Origin: Thalassotalea sp. LPB0316
GTDB taxonomy: Bacteria > Pseudomonadota > Gammaproteobacteria > Enterobacterales > Alteromonadaceae
Direction of reading: 5' to 3'
Length of the DNA: 64,000 nt
Assembly (NCBI RefSeq): GCF_014898095.1
Contig: NZ_CP062946.1
Coordinates: 1,302,001-1,366,000, forward strand
A model generated the notes under the pieces. That model saw nothing but the letters and a program-made list of their open reading frames with translations. It did not search any database and had not been told where the DNA came from. Below are positions 56,860 through 64,000 of the stretch, piece after piece (the first letter of the stretch is position 1; every line of letters starts with the position of its first letter). The position numbers and the translations under genes were made by a program.

Positions 56860-58368
56860 GTGTTGCGTCAATCAGTATTACAACATTTTTTATGCTTAGC
56901 GTGTTTTATCGCTTCCTGTTTGTTTTCTGTTCACCTTTATGCGATCGAAAAAGAAAAAATAGTCGTGGGCACTGATGTTTGGGTTGGTGTCACCAATGAG
57001 GATGGCACTGGTACATACCTCGAGCTACTTTACGAGATATACGGTAAGGAAAACCTCGAAATAAACTTTATGCCATTTAATCGAGTGATTGACTCGTTCA
57101 ATAAAGGGGCAATCGATATTGCGATTGGCCTATTTCGCGATGATGTCGACAGAGCCATTTTTCCTAACTGGTATCTCGATATTGAATATCCTATTATCGC
57201 GATCTATAACAAAGAACGGCACACCATTAATAAAGCATCTGATTTGAAGGACCTTAACCTGAGTTGGATGCGAGGCTATGGTTTTGGCCGTTATTTGCCT
57301 GAAGCTAAAAACATTTATCAGCTCACTTCAGTATGGACGGGCTTTGAGATGTTGATGAAAGGCCGGATAGATGCCCTTATCGACTATCCATACAATATTC
57401 CTGAACACTATAGCGATAAACTTGCGGCATTTGAGTTAATTCCGGAGCGTTATATTTTTAATGCGTTTCAGAAAAACTTACACGGTAAAAAATTGGCAGA
57501 GCGATACGACAAGCGCATGGCGCAAATGCGAGATGATGGTACATTGAAGCAGTTGTTTAAAGCTGAGTATCAGCGCAGTAATTTTGAAAGCTTTAATCCG
57601 AATAAAGAGACCATGCTAATCTTTACCGATGAGGCAGGGGTGTTCTATAGCCACAAGGAGGACAGTGTTGAGCTGTCAAATCGCCTTAGTAGTAGTTTAA
57701 ATTTAATTTTTGATCAAATGATCCATTATCACGTTGAATATAAATTGGTTAGAGATTTTTCAAATATCACCGACTATGCTCAACAAGAAAATACCTGTTT
57801 CTCTGATATGATCAAAACGCCAGAGCGCGAAAAGCGCTTTATATTCAGCAAACCTACCTCTTTATACTTAGGGATGGCATTGCACTCAGCGCAGCCATTA
57901 GCTATAGAAGGTGATGCTCAATTGTCTGAGTTAGCCACTTATTTACCCGATTATAAGCTGGGTTTAGTCAATGGGCGAAGCTATGGCGAAATACTCGATC
58001 AGCAAATTAGTCAAGTCCCCTTACTCAATGTTTTTGATGTGCCGGCAGAGGTCGACAAAATTGCTAAGTTATTAGCGCGTAACCGATTTGACTTAGTCAT
58101 TGAGTATCCACAAGACATCCATTATTACTGGGAACAATACAGTGATAAGCCACTTTACAGCTATCCAATCGCTGGTGCTGAGCCCTATATTTTAGGCCAC
58201 TTTATGTGTTCTAATACGCCTTCGGGTAGAGCATTTATTGAAGCGGTCAATCAAAGCTTGCGCAAGCTAAACGCAAGTAGCGTGCTCTATAATCAACAAC
58301 AAGAATTTATTGCGCCATCGCAAAAAGCAATTTTTGAAAAATACTTTAATATGGCAATGTATAACTAG
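56860..58368 (+). CDS. Tandem SBP-type (family 3) periplasmic binding protein
   Basis: The 502-residue protein starts with GTG 56860, after AAGGCAGG, and a signal peptide (cut near LYAIE). The first half (about 30-245) is a family 3 solute-binding domain (IVVGTDVWVG, FNKGAIDIAIGLF, RIDALIDYP). The second half (about 250-500) is a diverged copy with FDLVIEYP. No transporter gene or signalling domain is attached, so it may feed a distant ABC system or a sensor kinase, or act alone. It follows the beta-helix gene by 156 bp, with a partial hairpin (56730-56752) between, and is probably a separate unit. Confidence 0.8.
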   Translation: MLRQSVLQHFLCLACFIASCLFSVHLYAIEKEKIVVGTDVWVGVTNEDGTGTYLELLYEIYGKENLEINFMPFNRVIDSFNKGAIDIAIGLFRDDVDRAIFPNWYLDIEYPIIAIYNKERHTINKASDLKDLNLSWMRGYGFGRYLPEAKNIYQLTSVWTGFEMLMKGRIDALIDYPYNIPEHYSDKLAAFELIPERYIFNAFQKNLHGKKLAERYDKRMAQMRDDGTLKQLFKAEYQRSNFESFNPNKETMLIFTDEAGVFYSHKEDSVELSNRLSSSLNLIFDQMIHYHVEYKLVRDFSNITDYAQQENTCFSDMIKTPEREKRFIFSKPTSLYLGMALHSAQPLAIEGDAQLSELATYLPDYKLGLVNGRSYGEILDQQISQVPLLNVFDVPAEVDKIAKLLARNRFDLVIEYPQDIHYYWEQYSDKPLYSYPIAGAEPYILGHFMCSNTPSGRAFIEAVNQSLRKLNASSVLYNQQQEFIAPSQKAIFEKYFNMAMYN

Positions 58369-58419
58369 CACGCTTTTTCAATTTCTGGTCGCAATAACCA
58401 TCTATTTATAAAAGGTTCT

Positions 58420-58716
58420 ATGTCGGTGAGTAAATCTATCAATGAGTTAGCTAAAGACAATTTTCAGTGGGTTGAGTCTATGGGGTGGCACAATAAAACA
58501 GTGCTAGAAGCACTTGCGTTAGTGGCATCAGAAGTAGGCGAGGCGATTAACGAGTGCCGCCAACAAGAGCCAACACCAGCTTTTCAAGAAGAGTTAGCCG
58601 ATATCATTTTGCGAGTGCTCGATATTGCTCATTGGCAAGGTATAGATATTGAGCAAGCCTTAGTTGACAAAATGGCGAAAAATCAAGCCCGTGGTGCTAG
58701 AGGTCGCATTAAATAA
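58420..58716 (+). CDS. MazG-like nucleotide pyrophosphohydrolase
   Basis: The 98-residue protein has the all-alpha NTP pyrophosphatase pattern: LVASEVGEAINECRQ supplies the EXXE metal site, and EELADIILRVLDIAHWQGID the EXXD site. It would hydrolyse NTPs or dNTPs to monophosphates. It is a single-domain member, about the length of phage and RS21-C6-type enzymes. The last 20 codons are repeated in degenerate form at 59645-59705, after the first PEP-CTERM gene. Confidence 0.85.
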   Translation: MSVSKSINELAKDNFQWVESMGWHNKTVLEALALVASEVGEAINECRQQEPTPAFQEELADIILRVLDIAHWQGIDIEQALVDKMAKNQARGARGRIK

Positions 58717-58782
58717 TAGTTTAAGTTTATTTGTAAAATGTATCTGTTAAAGGTGAATGAGCAAATAACAGTGTCAGAAAAA

Positions 58783-58804
58783 TTGACATGTATTGTAATG
58801 TCAA
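58783..58804. other. Inverted repeat upstream of the first PEP-CTERM gene
   Basis: TTGACAT (58783-58789) and ATGTCAA (58798-58804) form a perfect 7-bp inverted repeat with an 8-base spacer, about 100 bp upstream of the gene. It could be an operator or, with the T run on the minus strand, a weak hairpin terminator. Confidence 0.4.
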
Positions 58805-58900
58805 AAATCTTTTGATTTGAAGATATTGACTCTATTGTAGTTTTTTTTAAGGCAGGTTTTTTGCTTGTCACTTTCACCTTTTCCTTCCCTGGTATCGATT

Positions 58901-59578
58901 ATGAAAAAGATTCGGAAATCTATTTATTCGCTTTCTGTTTTTGTAGTTTGTATGCTTTTAAGTTTTGTGAACAAAGCAACTGTCATTGTTGGCAACCCGA
59001 CTGGCGATGCAATCGTCACTGCGGCGCCGTTAGACGGTTATACTTATTTAGTGCCAGAAAGTAACCCTATCTTCAATTTTACTGCGATGGGGGGCGTGTC
59101 CTCCGAAATCCAATGGGAAAGTGGTTCATTAGATGATGAATTTTATTGGGTTGACTATTTAAAAGAGCCTCAAAATTTTAACCAACCTGCGAATATACTT
59201 TTCTATTATGGCTTTAAATTAAATGGCAGTCCTGCACTAACCTTGGAAAAATGGCTTGTTGGCCAAGACGGTTCAGATATCTGTACTCAGCAAGACTACC
59301 CCGATCAAACACAAACTAGAACGTTTTATTGTGGTACAGCACAATTTTCAAAAATTGATGTGTTGCTACCAATATCTGTGCCCGAGGGGCGTTACCAGTT
59401 ACAGTTGATTCATCAGGTTATTTTTGAGACTAGCGAAATATTAGTTGCCGATTCAGAACTTATTTCTTTTGAAGTAAAAGCTGTTCCGGTATTTGAGCCA
59501 ACATCTTTGGTATTGTTTAGCCTTGGCGTATTGTTTACGTTTATTCCGCGCAGAGATAGTCGGTATTTTAAAGCCTAA
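58901..59578 (+). CDS. Secreted protein with degenerate PEP-CTERM tail
   Basis: ATG 58901 (MKKIRKSIYS) gives a 225-residue protein with a signal peptide (about 1-27), a beta-rich body of unknown family with one Cys pair (ICTQQ and FYCGT), and a C-terminal sorting tail. The tail reads FEPTSLVLFSLGVLF then RR: the usual Pro-Glu-Pro is Phe-Glu-Pro, but the hydrophobic helix and basic end are intact. Such tails are cut by an exosortase, which is not encoded in the window. The gene is flanked by the mazG gene and a remnant of its 3' end, so it appears to have been inserted. Confidence 0.68.
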   Translation: MKKIRKSIYSLSVFVVCMLLSFVNKATVIVGNPTGDAIVTAAPLDGYTYLVPESNPIFNFTAMGGVSSEIQWESGSLDDEFYWVDYLKEPQNFNQPANILFYYGFKLNGSPALTLEKWLVGQDGSDICTQQDYPDQTQTRTFYCGTAQFSKIDVLLPISVPEGRYQLQLIHQVIFETSEILVADSELISFEVKAVPVFEPTSLVLFSLGVLFTFIPRRDSRYFKA

Positions 59579-59644
59579 ATTTGACACACGCTAAGGCAAA
59601 AGCTCTGCTCTTGATACCATCCATGACAATAACACCTGTTAACA

Positions 59645-59705
59645 AGGCCTAGTTAACAAAATGGCGAAAAACCAAGCGCGCGGTGCTAGAGGTCGGCTCA
59701 AGTAA
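59645..59705 (+). pseudogene. Remnant copy of the 3' end of the MazG-like gene
   Basis: This stretch closely matches 58657-58716, the last 20 codons and stop of the MazG-like gene. Both contain AGTTxACAAAATGGCGAAAAA and GGTGCTAGAGGTCG, and both end in TAA. The copy lacks one T (CCTAG against CCTTAG), and several third-position bases differ. No start or upstream coding match is visible, so it is a degenerate fragment. Confidence 0.8.
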
Positions 59706-59713
59706 TACCACTG

Positions 59714-59757
59714 TTGCAAATTGCATGCTTGTCGTTGGTGATTCTTGCAATTTGCAA
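59714..59757. repeat. Perfect 12-bp inverted repeat
   Basis: TTGCAAATTGCA (59714-59725) and TGCAATTTGCAA (59746-59757) are exact inverses with a 20-base spacer, directly after the mazG remnant. No T run follows. It might be a mobile-element end, a regulatory hairpin or an integration scar. Confidence 0.55.
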
Positions 59758-59838
59758 TGTAAAACGCTTTTCAATCCTTTGTGTTTTTTATAATTTATTG
59801 AAAATTAAAGATAATTCGTGTTGGCTTGGTAATTGAAT

Positions 59839-59878
59839 TAACTACTACAGCGGTGTTAACCATGTGAGGTAGTAGTTA
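59839..59878 (+). promoter_or_regulatory. Hairpin abutting the start codon of the second PEP-CTERM gene
   Basis: AACTACTAC (59840-59848) pairs perfectly with GTAGTAGTT (59869-59877), which directly precedes ATG 59878; one further pair includes the A of ATG. The Shine-Dalgarno GAGG (59866-59869) is at the loop edge. Such a stem could limit ribosome access and act as a translational switch. Confidence 0.55.
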
Positions 59879-60642
59879 TGAATATCGTCAAAGTAGTTTG
59901 TTTTTCCTCGTTATGTTCTTTAAGCCTACCAGCTGTTGCTGGGGTTATTAATTTTGAGTCAGAAGACTTTTGTCATGGCTCCCACGACAATCATGTCATC
60001 GATATTCATCATGCCTTTCAAGTAAGTGGTGTCTCAGTAACCTTTGGTTTCGATACCGATGCTGATGGTGTTGTTGACGCGCCCGCCGTTATCGAACAAT
60101 CGGGTAATAAAGACAAAGGCAATGACACCGGTTTTTGGGGCATTGGCGGAGCGAAAGATGTTGCTGCACCAGGTTACAAACAGCAACTGGGTAACTACTT
60201 TATACGTCAACAGCGCCCATACAAGCCTTTTGGTGTTTTTACTATACTGTATGATTCAGCTCTGCCAGTTACCGCTGCATCAGGTGAAATTTGGGATATT
60301 GATGGTAATAAACGCAATACCGAGCAATTTAAGGTTAGTGCGTTCAATCAAAATCGTTTACTCGACTCTGTGCTATCACCACTTGGTAATAATATGGCGT
60401 TAGACGGCAAGCCTTGGACGTTTGGCTTTAGCGGATTAACTGATATTACAAAAATTGAAATCGAATTTACTGGCAGTAAAAAAAGCGGTATCGGTTTAGC
60501 GTTTGATAATTTCTCGCCGATTCAAAATCGTCAATTACTATCTGCCGTTTCAGTGCCTGAGCCGAATAGTTTATTTATTCTGTCATTGGGTATTTTGGCA
60601 TTCGCTGGACGTAAATCACTGGCTTTTGTTGACAAAAAATAA
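59878..60642 (+). CDS. PEP-CTERM sorting-domain protein
   Basis: The 254-residue protein has a signal peptide (cut after AVAG, about residue 22), a beta-sandwich-like body with Asp-rich FDTDADGVVDAP (a possible calcium loop), and a classic C-terminal tail VPEPNSLFILSLGILAFAGRK. PEP-CTERM proteins are exported, processed by exosortase and often linked to exopolysaccharide or biofilm. GAGG lies 8 bases before the ATG, within a start-proximal hairpin. The domain family of the body is not recognised. It is convergent with the LysR gene 11 bp away. Confidence 0.82.
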   Translation: MNIVKVVCFSSLCSLSLPAVAGVINFESEDFCHGSHDNHVIDIHHAFQVSGVSVTFGFDTDADGVVDAPAVIEQSGNKDKGNDTGFWGIGGAKDVAAPGYKQQLGNYFIRQQRPYKPFGVFTILYDSALPVTAASGEIWDIDGNKRNTEQFKVSAFNQNRLLDSVLSPLGNNMALDGKPWTFGFSGLTDITKIEIEFTGSKKSGIGLAFDNFSPIQNRQLLSAVSVPEPNSLFILSLGILAFAGRKSLAFVDKK

Positions 60643-60653
60643 TCGCTATTAGG

Positions 60654-61544
60654 TCAAAGCGACCAGTTGGCTTGGCACAACCGTTCAATAAACCAGTTGA
60701 AGGCTTTACCGTCTTGGCCCTTGTTCCAAGCAATATAAAGGCTTTGGGCGGGTCGAGGAATAGAGCAGGGGATAGCTACCAACTCTCCCGAATTTAAATA
60801 AGGTGTGGCTAAATGTAAGGGCAGGAAGCCGACACCGAAACCTTGTTTTTGTGCATTAAGCTTGGCTTGCATGCTATTTACTCTTATCACTTGTTTACTG
60901 TTGAATAAGCCACTATCGCGCACTGGCAATAATTGAGAGGTATCGGCAACGACGACCGCTGGGTAATCGGCTAGATCTTCAGGCTCTATGATCTTTTTCA
61001 CCGCGAGCGGATGACTTGCAGAAACGGCAAAAACAAAGGAAATATCGGCTATTTTATGGGTGTGAAAGCGGCCTTTAGGCAACTCTCCAGAAGCGCCAAT
61101 TACAATATCAGCACGCTTGCTGTGCAGTGCATCCCAACCACCCCCTAATGCTTCGACACTTAGCGAAAAATCAACTTGATGTGGAAGCTGAGTAAATTCG
61201 TTGAGCAAACCATATAACACCTGTTCGGGCACAACGGTGTCGCGAGCAATACGCAATTCTTTTTCCCAACCACTTTCTAGTTGCGACAGCGCGTCTGTCA
61301 TTTTCGTTGCGGCAAAGAGTATCTCTCGACCGTGTTCGAGTACCAATCTGCCCGCTGGCGTTAACACGGCTCGCTGCTTCGAGCGGTCAAATAAACTGGT
61401 GTTGAGATCTTCCTCAAGTTTCTTGATCGTATAAGTCAGTGCCGAGGGTACTTTATAAAGGGATTGCGCAGCGGCAGAGAAGCTTCCTTTGCGATCAATG
61501 GCATCTAAGGCTCGTAACGCATCTAAAGTAATAGCGTGGTGCAT
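60654..61544 (-). CDS. yhaJ: LysR-family regulator, YhaJ-like
   Basis: The 296-residue protein has the LysR helix-turn-helix (LDALRALDAIDRKGSFSAAA then VPSALTYTIKKLEEDL, about 6-46) and an effector domain. It is divergent from doxX-pirin-GHR genes, the same set that lies with yhaJ in E. coli (yqjF, yhaK, yqjG). E. coli YhaJ activates yqjF in response to aromatic breakdown products such as those of dinitrotoluene. A palindrome with T-N11-A geometry lies at 61576-61592. The symbol is given from sequence type and neighbours. Confidence 0.8.
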   Translation of the reverse strand: MHHAITLDALRALDAIDRKGSFSAAAQSLYKVPSALTYTIKKLEEDLNTSLFDRSKQRAVLTPAGRLVLEHGREILFAATKMTDALSQLESGWEKELRIARDTVVPEQVLYGLLNEFTQLPHQVDFSLSVEALGGGWDALHSKRADIVIGASGELPKGRFHTHKIADISFVFAVSASHPLAVKKIIEPEDLADYPAVVVADTSQLLPVRDSGLFNSKQVIRVNSMQAKLNAQKQGFGVGFLPLHLATPYLNSGELVAIPCSIPRPAQSLYIAWNKGQDGKAFNWFIERLCQANWSL

Positions 61545-61575
61545 ATGGCGCTCTTTTTAATGTCCTTTTATTAAT

Positions 61576-61592
61576 GTTCAAATATTTTGAAC
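61576..61592. promoter_or_regulatory. Candidate LysR-type operator
   Basis: GTTCAAA-TAT-TTTGAAC is a perfect 7-3-7 palindrome containing T-N11-A, in the gap between the divergent LysR and doxX genes. Its core AAATATTTTGA recurs at 61687-61697, just before the doxX start. Confidence 0.6.
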
Positions 61593-61708
61593 TTAACTGT
61601 CAAAATGTTTCGATTTTTTAATCAAGTTAGCACATATAAACTGTCAATCAATGGCTAAGGGGAGTTTTTCTTTCTCTGGTTGGTTGAAATATTTTGAGGG
61701 TATAAATT

Positions 61709-62152
61709 ATGACATCATTGATAAACAAAACATTAACGACAACATCGGGCTATTCACCATTGGCGCTACGAGTGCCTATCGGTATCATTTTTATGGCACA
61801 TGGCGCACAAAAATTATTTGGTTGGTTTGGTGGCTATGGTCTAGAAGCAACGGGTAATTGGATGGCTTCAATTGGTTTGGCCCCGGGCTTTTTGATGGCC
61901 TTACTCGCAGGTAGTGCAGAGTTCTTTGGTGGTTTAATGCTTGTATTGGGCTTGTTAACTCGCCCTGCTGCTTTTGTACTAGCAATAACTATGGTTGTGG
62001 CGATATTTTCAGTTCACTTTGCCAATGGTCTGTTCATGGCAAATAATGGCTATGAATTTGGTTTGGCCTTACTTGCAGCAAGTGTGTCGTTGGCAATCTC
62101 AGGTGCCGGCAAGCTGTCAGCAGATGCTATCTTGGCTAAAAAGTTAGCTTGA
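61709..62152 (+). CDS. yqjF: DoxX-family membrane protein (YqjF-like)
   Basis: The 147-residue protein has four hydrophobic helices and the DoxX pattern: RVPIGIIFMAHGAQKLFGWFGG in the first helix region, then GSAEFFGGLMLVLGLLTRPAA, and FGLALLAASVSLAISGAG near the end. Its role is undefined; DoxX proteins are linked to quinone, thiol or oxidative-stress pathways. The genes downstream (pirin and glutathionyl-hydroquinone reductase) repeat the E. coli association and suggest quinone detoxification. GAGG precedes the ATG. Confidence 0.87.
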   Translation: MTSLINKTLTTTSGYSPLALRVPIGIIFMAHGAQKLFGWFGGYGLEATGNWMASIGLAPGFLMALLAGSAEFFGGLMLVLGLLTRPAAFVLAITMVVAIFSVHFANGLFMANNGYEFGLALLAASVSLAISGAGKLSADAILAKKLA

Positions 62153-62185
62153 GCTTAACATTAACTATAAGGCAGGGGCGCACCT

Positions 62186-62881
62186 ATGATTACAGTACGC
62201 AAAAGTGAAGACCGAGGCGTCGCTAACTTCGGTTGGCTGCAAAGCAAACACAGTTTTTCATTCGGTCATTATTACGACCCAGCGCACATGGGGCACTCGG
62301 TACTTAGAGTGATCAATGACGATGTGGTTGCCCCTAGCGCAGGCTTTGATACCCATGGTCATCGCAACATGGAAATTATTAGCTTGGTGCTTGAAGGCGA
62401 TATTATCCATCAAGATAGCGCAGGCCATCGTCAAGTGTTACCTGCTGGTGAATTTCAACTGATGTCGGCTGGCCGTGGTATTTTTCACAGTGAATTTAAT
62501 CATTCTCGGGCTAAGCCACTTAAGTTTTTACAAATTTGGATCGAGCCAAATCAACATGGTACTGCGCCGAGTTATCAGCAAAAGTCGTTTGGCAGCGAGT
62601 TGGGCTTAACGACCATTATTACGCCAGATGGTGCCAATGATACGTTGCAAATAAAGCAAAACGCTAAATTGCACCAATTGATTTTAGCCAGCGGCAGTGG
62701 CTTAACATTCAATACATCTATTGGTCGCAAACTTTACGTACATTTGATTACTGGCAAATTATTGATTAATCAAGTGGCGCTAAGTGCTGGCGATGGCGCG
62801 AAAATTAGTGATTTACAGCAACTTGAACTGCTCAACGGTGGCAGTGATACAGTGACCGCATTAGTGTTTGAATTACCGTAG
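62186..62881 (+). CDS. yhaK: Pirin family protein (YhaK-like)
   Basis: The 231-residue bicupin has the pirin N-terminal pattern: SFSFGHYYDP, the metal-binding GFDTHGHRNMEI and FHSEFNHS with His and Glu ligands in the first cupin, and a reduced second cupin. YhaK of E. coli is a redox-sensitive cytosolic pirin; other pirins show quercetinase activity. It lies 33 bp after doxX and 15 bp before the hydroquinone reductase, in one operon. Confidence 0.87.
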   Translation: MITVRKSEDRGVANFGWLQSKHSFSFGHYYDPAHMGHSVLRVINDDVVAPSAGFDTHGHRNMEIISLVLEGDIIHQDSAGHRQVLPAGEFQLMSAGRGIFHSEFNHSRAKPLKFLQIWIEPNQHGTAPSYQQKSFGSELGLTTIITPDGANDTLQIKQNAKLHQLILASGSGLTFNTSIGRKLYVHLITGKLLINQVALSAGDGAKISDLQQLELLNGGSDTVTALVFELP

Positions 62882-62896
62882 AAAAGGGCAAGTATT

Positions 62897-63874
62897 ATGG
62901 GATTATTAGTCGATGGTGTATGGCATGACAGCTGGTATAACACCGAAAAATCGAAAGGCAAATTTGAGCGAGAAGAAGCGCAATTGAGAAATTGGATAAC
63001 ACCTGATGGCAGCGCAGGGCCAACAGGTAAGGGCGGCTTTAAAGCTGAATCTGGTCGTTATCACCTATATGTATCTCTAGCTTGCCCTTGGGCACACCGC
63101 ACGCTAATTTTTCGCGCGTTAAAAGGGCTGTCTGAACATATTAGTGTCTCGGTGGTTAGCCCTGATATGTTAAGTAACGGTTGGACATTCGAAAAAGACA
63201 ATCACAGCACGGGTGATGATTTGTTTGATAGCGAGTTTATGCATCAAGTGTATACGCGCAATAACCCAACTTATAGCGGCCGGGTAACAGTGCCGGTACT
63301 ATGGGATAAACAGCAAGGCTGTATTGTTTCTAATGAATCTTCGGAAATTATTCGTATGTTAAATAGCGCATTTGATGATATTACCGGTAACACCTTAGAT
63401 TTTTACCCAAGTGAGCAACAACAAGCAATTGACGAGATCAACGAGTTTGTTTATCACAACATTAATAATGGTGTTTATAAGGCGGGTTTTGCAACCACGC
63501 AATCGGCTTACGAAGAAGCCTATGAAGCACTGTTTGATGCGCTTGATAAAGTCGATAATATCTTAGCTAAACAGCGCTACTTGGTCGGTGATAAGCTGAC
63601 CGAAGCCGACTGGCGATTATTCACGACCTTGATTCGCTTTGATGCGGTATACGTGGGGCACTTTAAGTGTAACAAGCAACAAATTGAGCAATATTCGAAT
63701 TTATCTCAGTATGTGCGTGAGCTATATCAAATAGCGGGTGTTGCTGAAACCGTAGATTTTTATCATATCAAACGACACTACTATTATAGTCACACCATGA
63801 TCAATCCAACGCAGGTGGTACCTAAAGGGCCAGCGATTGATTACAACGCTGAGCATAATAGAGCTAGGCTTTAA
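62897..63874 (+). CDS. yqjG: Glutathionyl-hydroquinone reductase
   Basis: The 325-residue protein is a Xi-class glutathione transferase. The catalytic Cys63 lies in SLACPWAHRT, matching Cys63 of E. coli YqjG, and RVTVPVLWDK and NESSEIIRMLN follow in the thioredoxin domain. A helical domain and the C-terminal loop GPAIDYNAEHNR complete it. It reduces glutathionyl-hydroquinones to hydroquinones, recycling quinone adducts. It closes the operon with DoxX and pirin, and AAGGGC precedes the ATG. Confidence 0.92.
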   Translation: MGLLVDGVWHDSWYNTEKSKGKFEREEAQLRNWITPDGSAGPTGKGGFKAESGRYHLYVSLACPWAHRTLIFRALKGLSEHISVSVVSPDMLSNGWTFEKDNHSTGDDLFDSEFMHQVYTRNNPTYSGRVTVPVLWDKQQGCIVSNESSEIIRMLNSAFDDITGNTLDFYPSEQQQAIDEINEFVYHNINNGVYKAGFATTQSAYEEAYEALFDALDKVDNILAKQRYLVGDKLTEADWRLFTTLIRFDAVYVGHFKCNKQQIEQYSNLSQYVRELYQIAGVAETVDFYHIKRHYYYSHTMINPTQVVPKGPAIDYNAEHNRARL

Positions 63875-63985
63875 AGGAGTGGATAAAACAGGGAAGCAAA
63901 GGTTATAGATTGGCTAGGTGGGACGATGCTGTTGTATTTCGGTTAAAGCCTGATATTCTGGCGATAAATCTACAAGGGAAGGTTT

Positions 63986-64000
63986 ATGTCTATTTTCATT
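63986..64000 (+). CDS. Start of a gene cut by the window end
   Basis: ATG at 63986 with GGGAAGG just upstream opens a frame that reads MSIFI and runs off the window. The ribosome-binding site is strong, but five codons say nothing about function. Confidence 0.45.

Noticed and set aside
1-64000. CRISPR arrays, tRNA/rRNA genes, insertion sequences, integrases, toxin-antitoxin or phage-defence genes
   Set aside because: I looked on both strands and found no regularly spaced repeats, no transposase or integrase motifs, no RNA-gene signatures and no recognised defence families.

Overview
The window looks like chromosome from a marine gammaproteobacterium of the Alteromonadales, most likely Colwelliaceae (Thalassotalea/Colwellia-like). 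The evidence is the moderately AT-rich DNA, E. coli-like blocks of gene order (nudF-yqiB-cpdA-yqiA-parE next to divergent tolC; yhaJ-yqjF-yhaK-yqjG), many TonB-dependent receptors and PEP-CTERM proteins. The genus is an inference; no rRNA is present. I see no tRNA, rRNA, CRISPR array, insertion sequence or prophage.

Layout: 1-900 holds the 3' end of plsC, rraB and a 52-aa membrane protein. 949-5867 is an RND efflux pump (permease plus lipoprotein adaptor) with a divergent TetR regulator and a compact operator array between them. 5932-9050 carries a small lipoprotein, a DUF418 membrane protein and an exported M17 aminopeptidase. 9278-20079 is a minus-strand alpha-glucan operon (glgP, glgB, glgX, malQ, lipoprotein alpha-amylase) divergent from a TonB receptor (20772-23348). 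The 692-bp gap between them has two near-identical palindromes centred on TACGTA. A third copy lies at 42831, upstream of a sugar MFS transporter (43005-44474) that is convergent with a LacI-family regulator (44879-45904). I infer one split maltodextrin regulon.

23509-29421 is tolC and the nudF-parE operon; parC follows at 40529. 29625-35976 is a polyamine block: speA-speB, a CNNM/CBS protein resembling the polyamine exporter PaeA/YtfL, and a second PLP decarboxylase. 36203-40348 has a thioredoxin-like protein, a VOC protein and two overlapping membrane diguanylate cyclases. 46067-48680 has a YeeN-like protein, a small TPR-like secreted protein with a 35-aa companion ORF, and a LysR regulator.

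49378-56703 is the most unusual region: a TonB receptor, a membrane AraC-type regulator, a diheme cytochrome c, a MauG/CcpA-like diheme protein, and a parallel beta-helix protein with a C-terminal heme motif that is split by a frame change at a run of seven G. The promoters upstream of the receptor and of the cytochrome operon both carry direct repeats of a CCGTCAG-like half-site spaced exactly 21 bp, the geometry of AraC-family operators, so the cluster looks like one regulated periplasmic redox/uptake unit of unknown substrate.

56860-60642 holds a tandem solute-binding protein, a MazG-like gene, and two PEP-CTERM genes separated by a duplicated remnant of the MazG gene's 3' end. 60654-63874 is a YhaJ-like LysR regulator with DoxX, pirin and glutathionyl-hydroquinone reductase genes. 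A new gene begins at 63986 and runs off the window.
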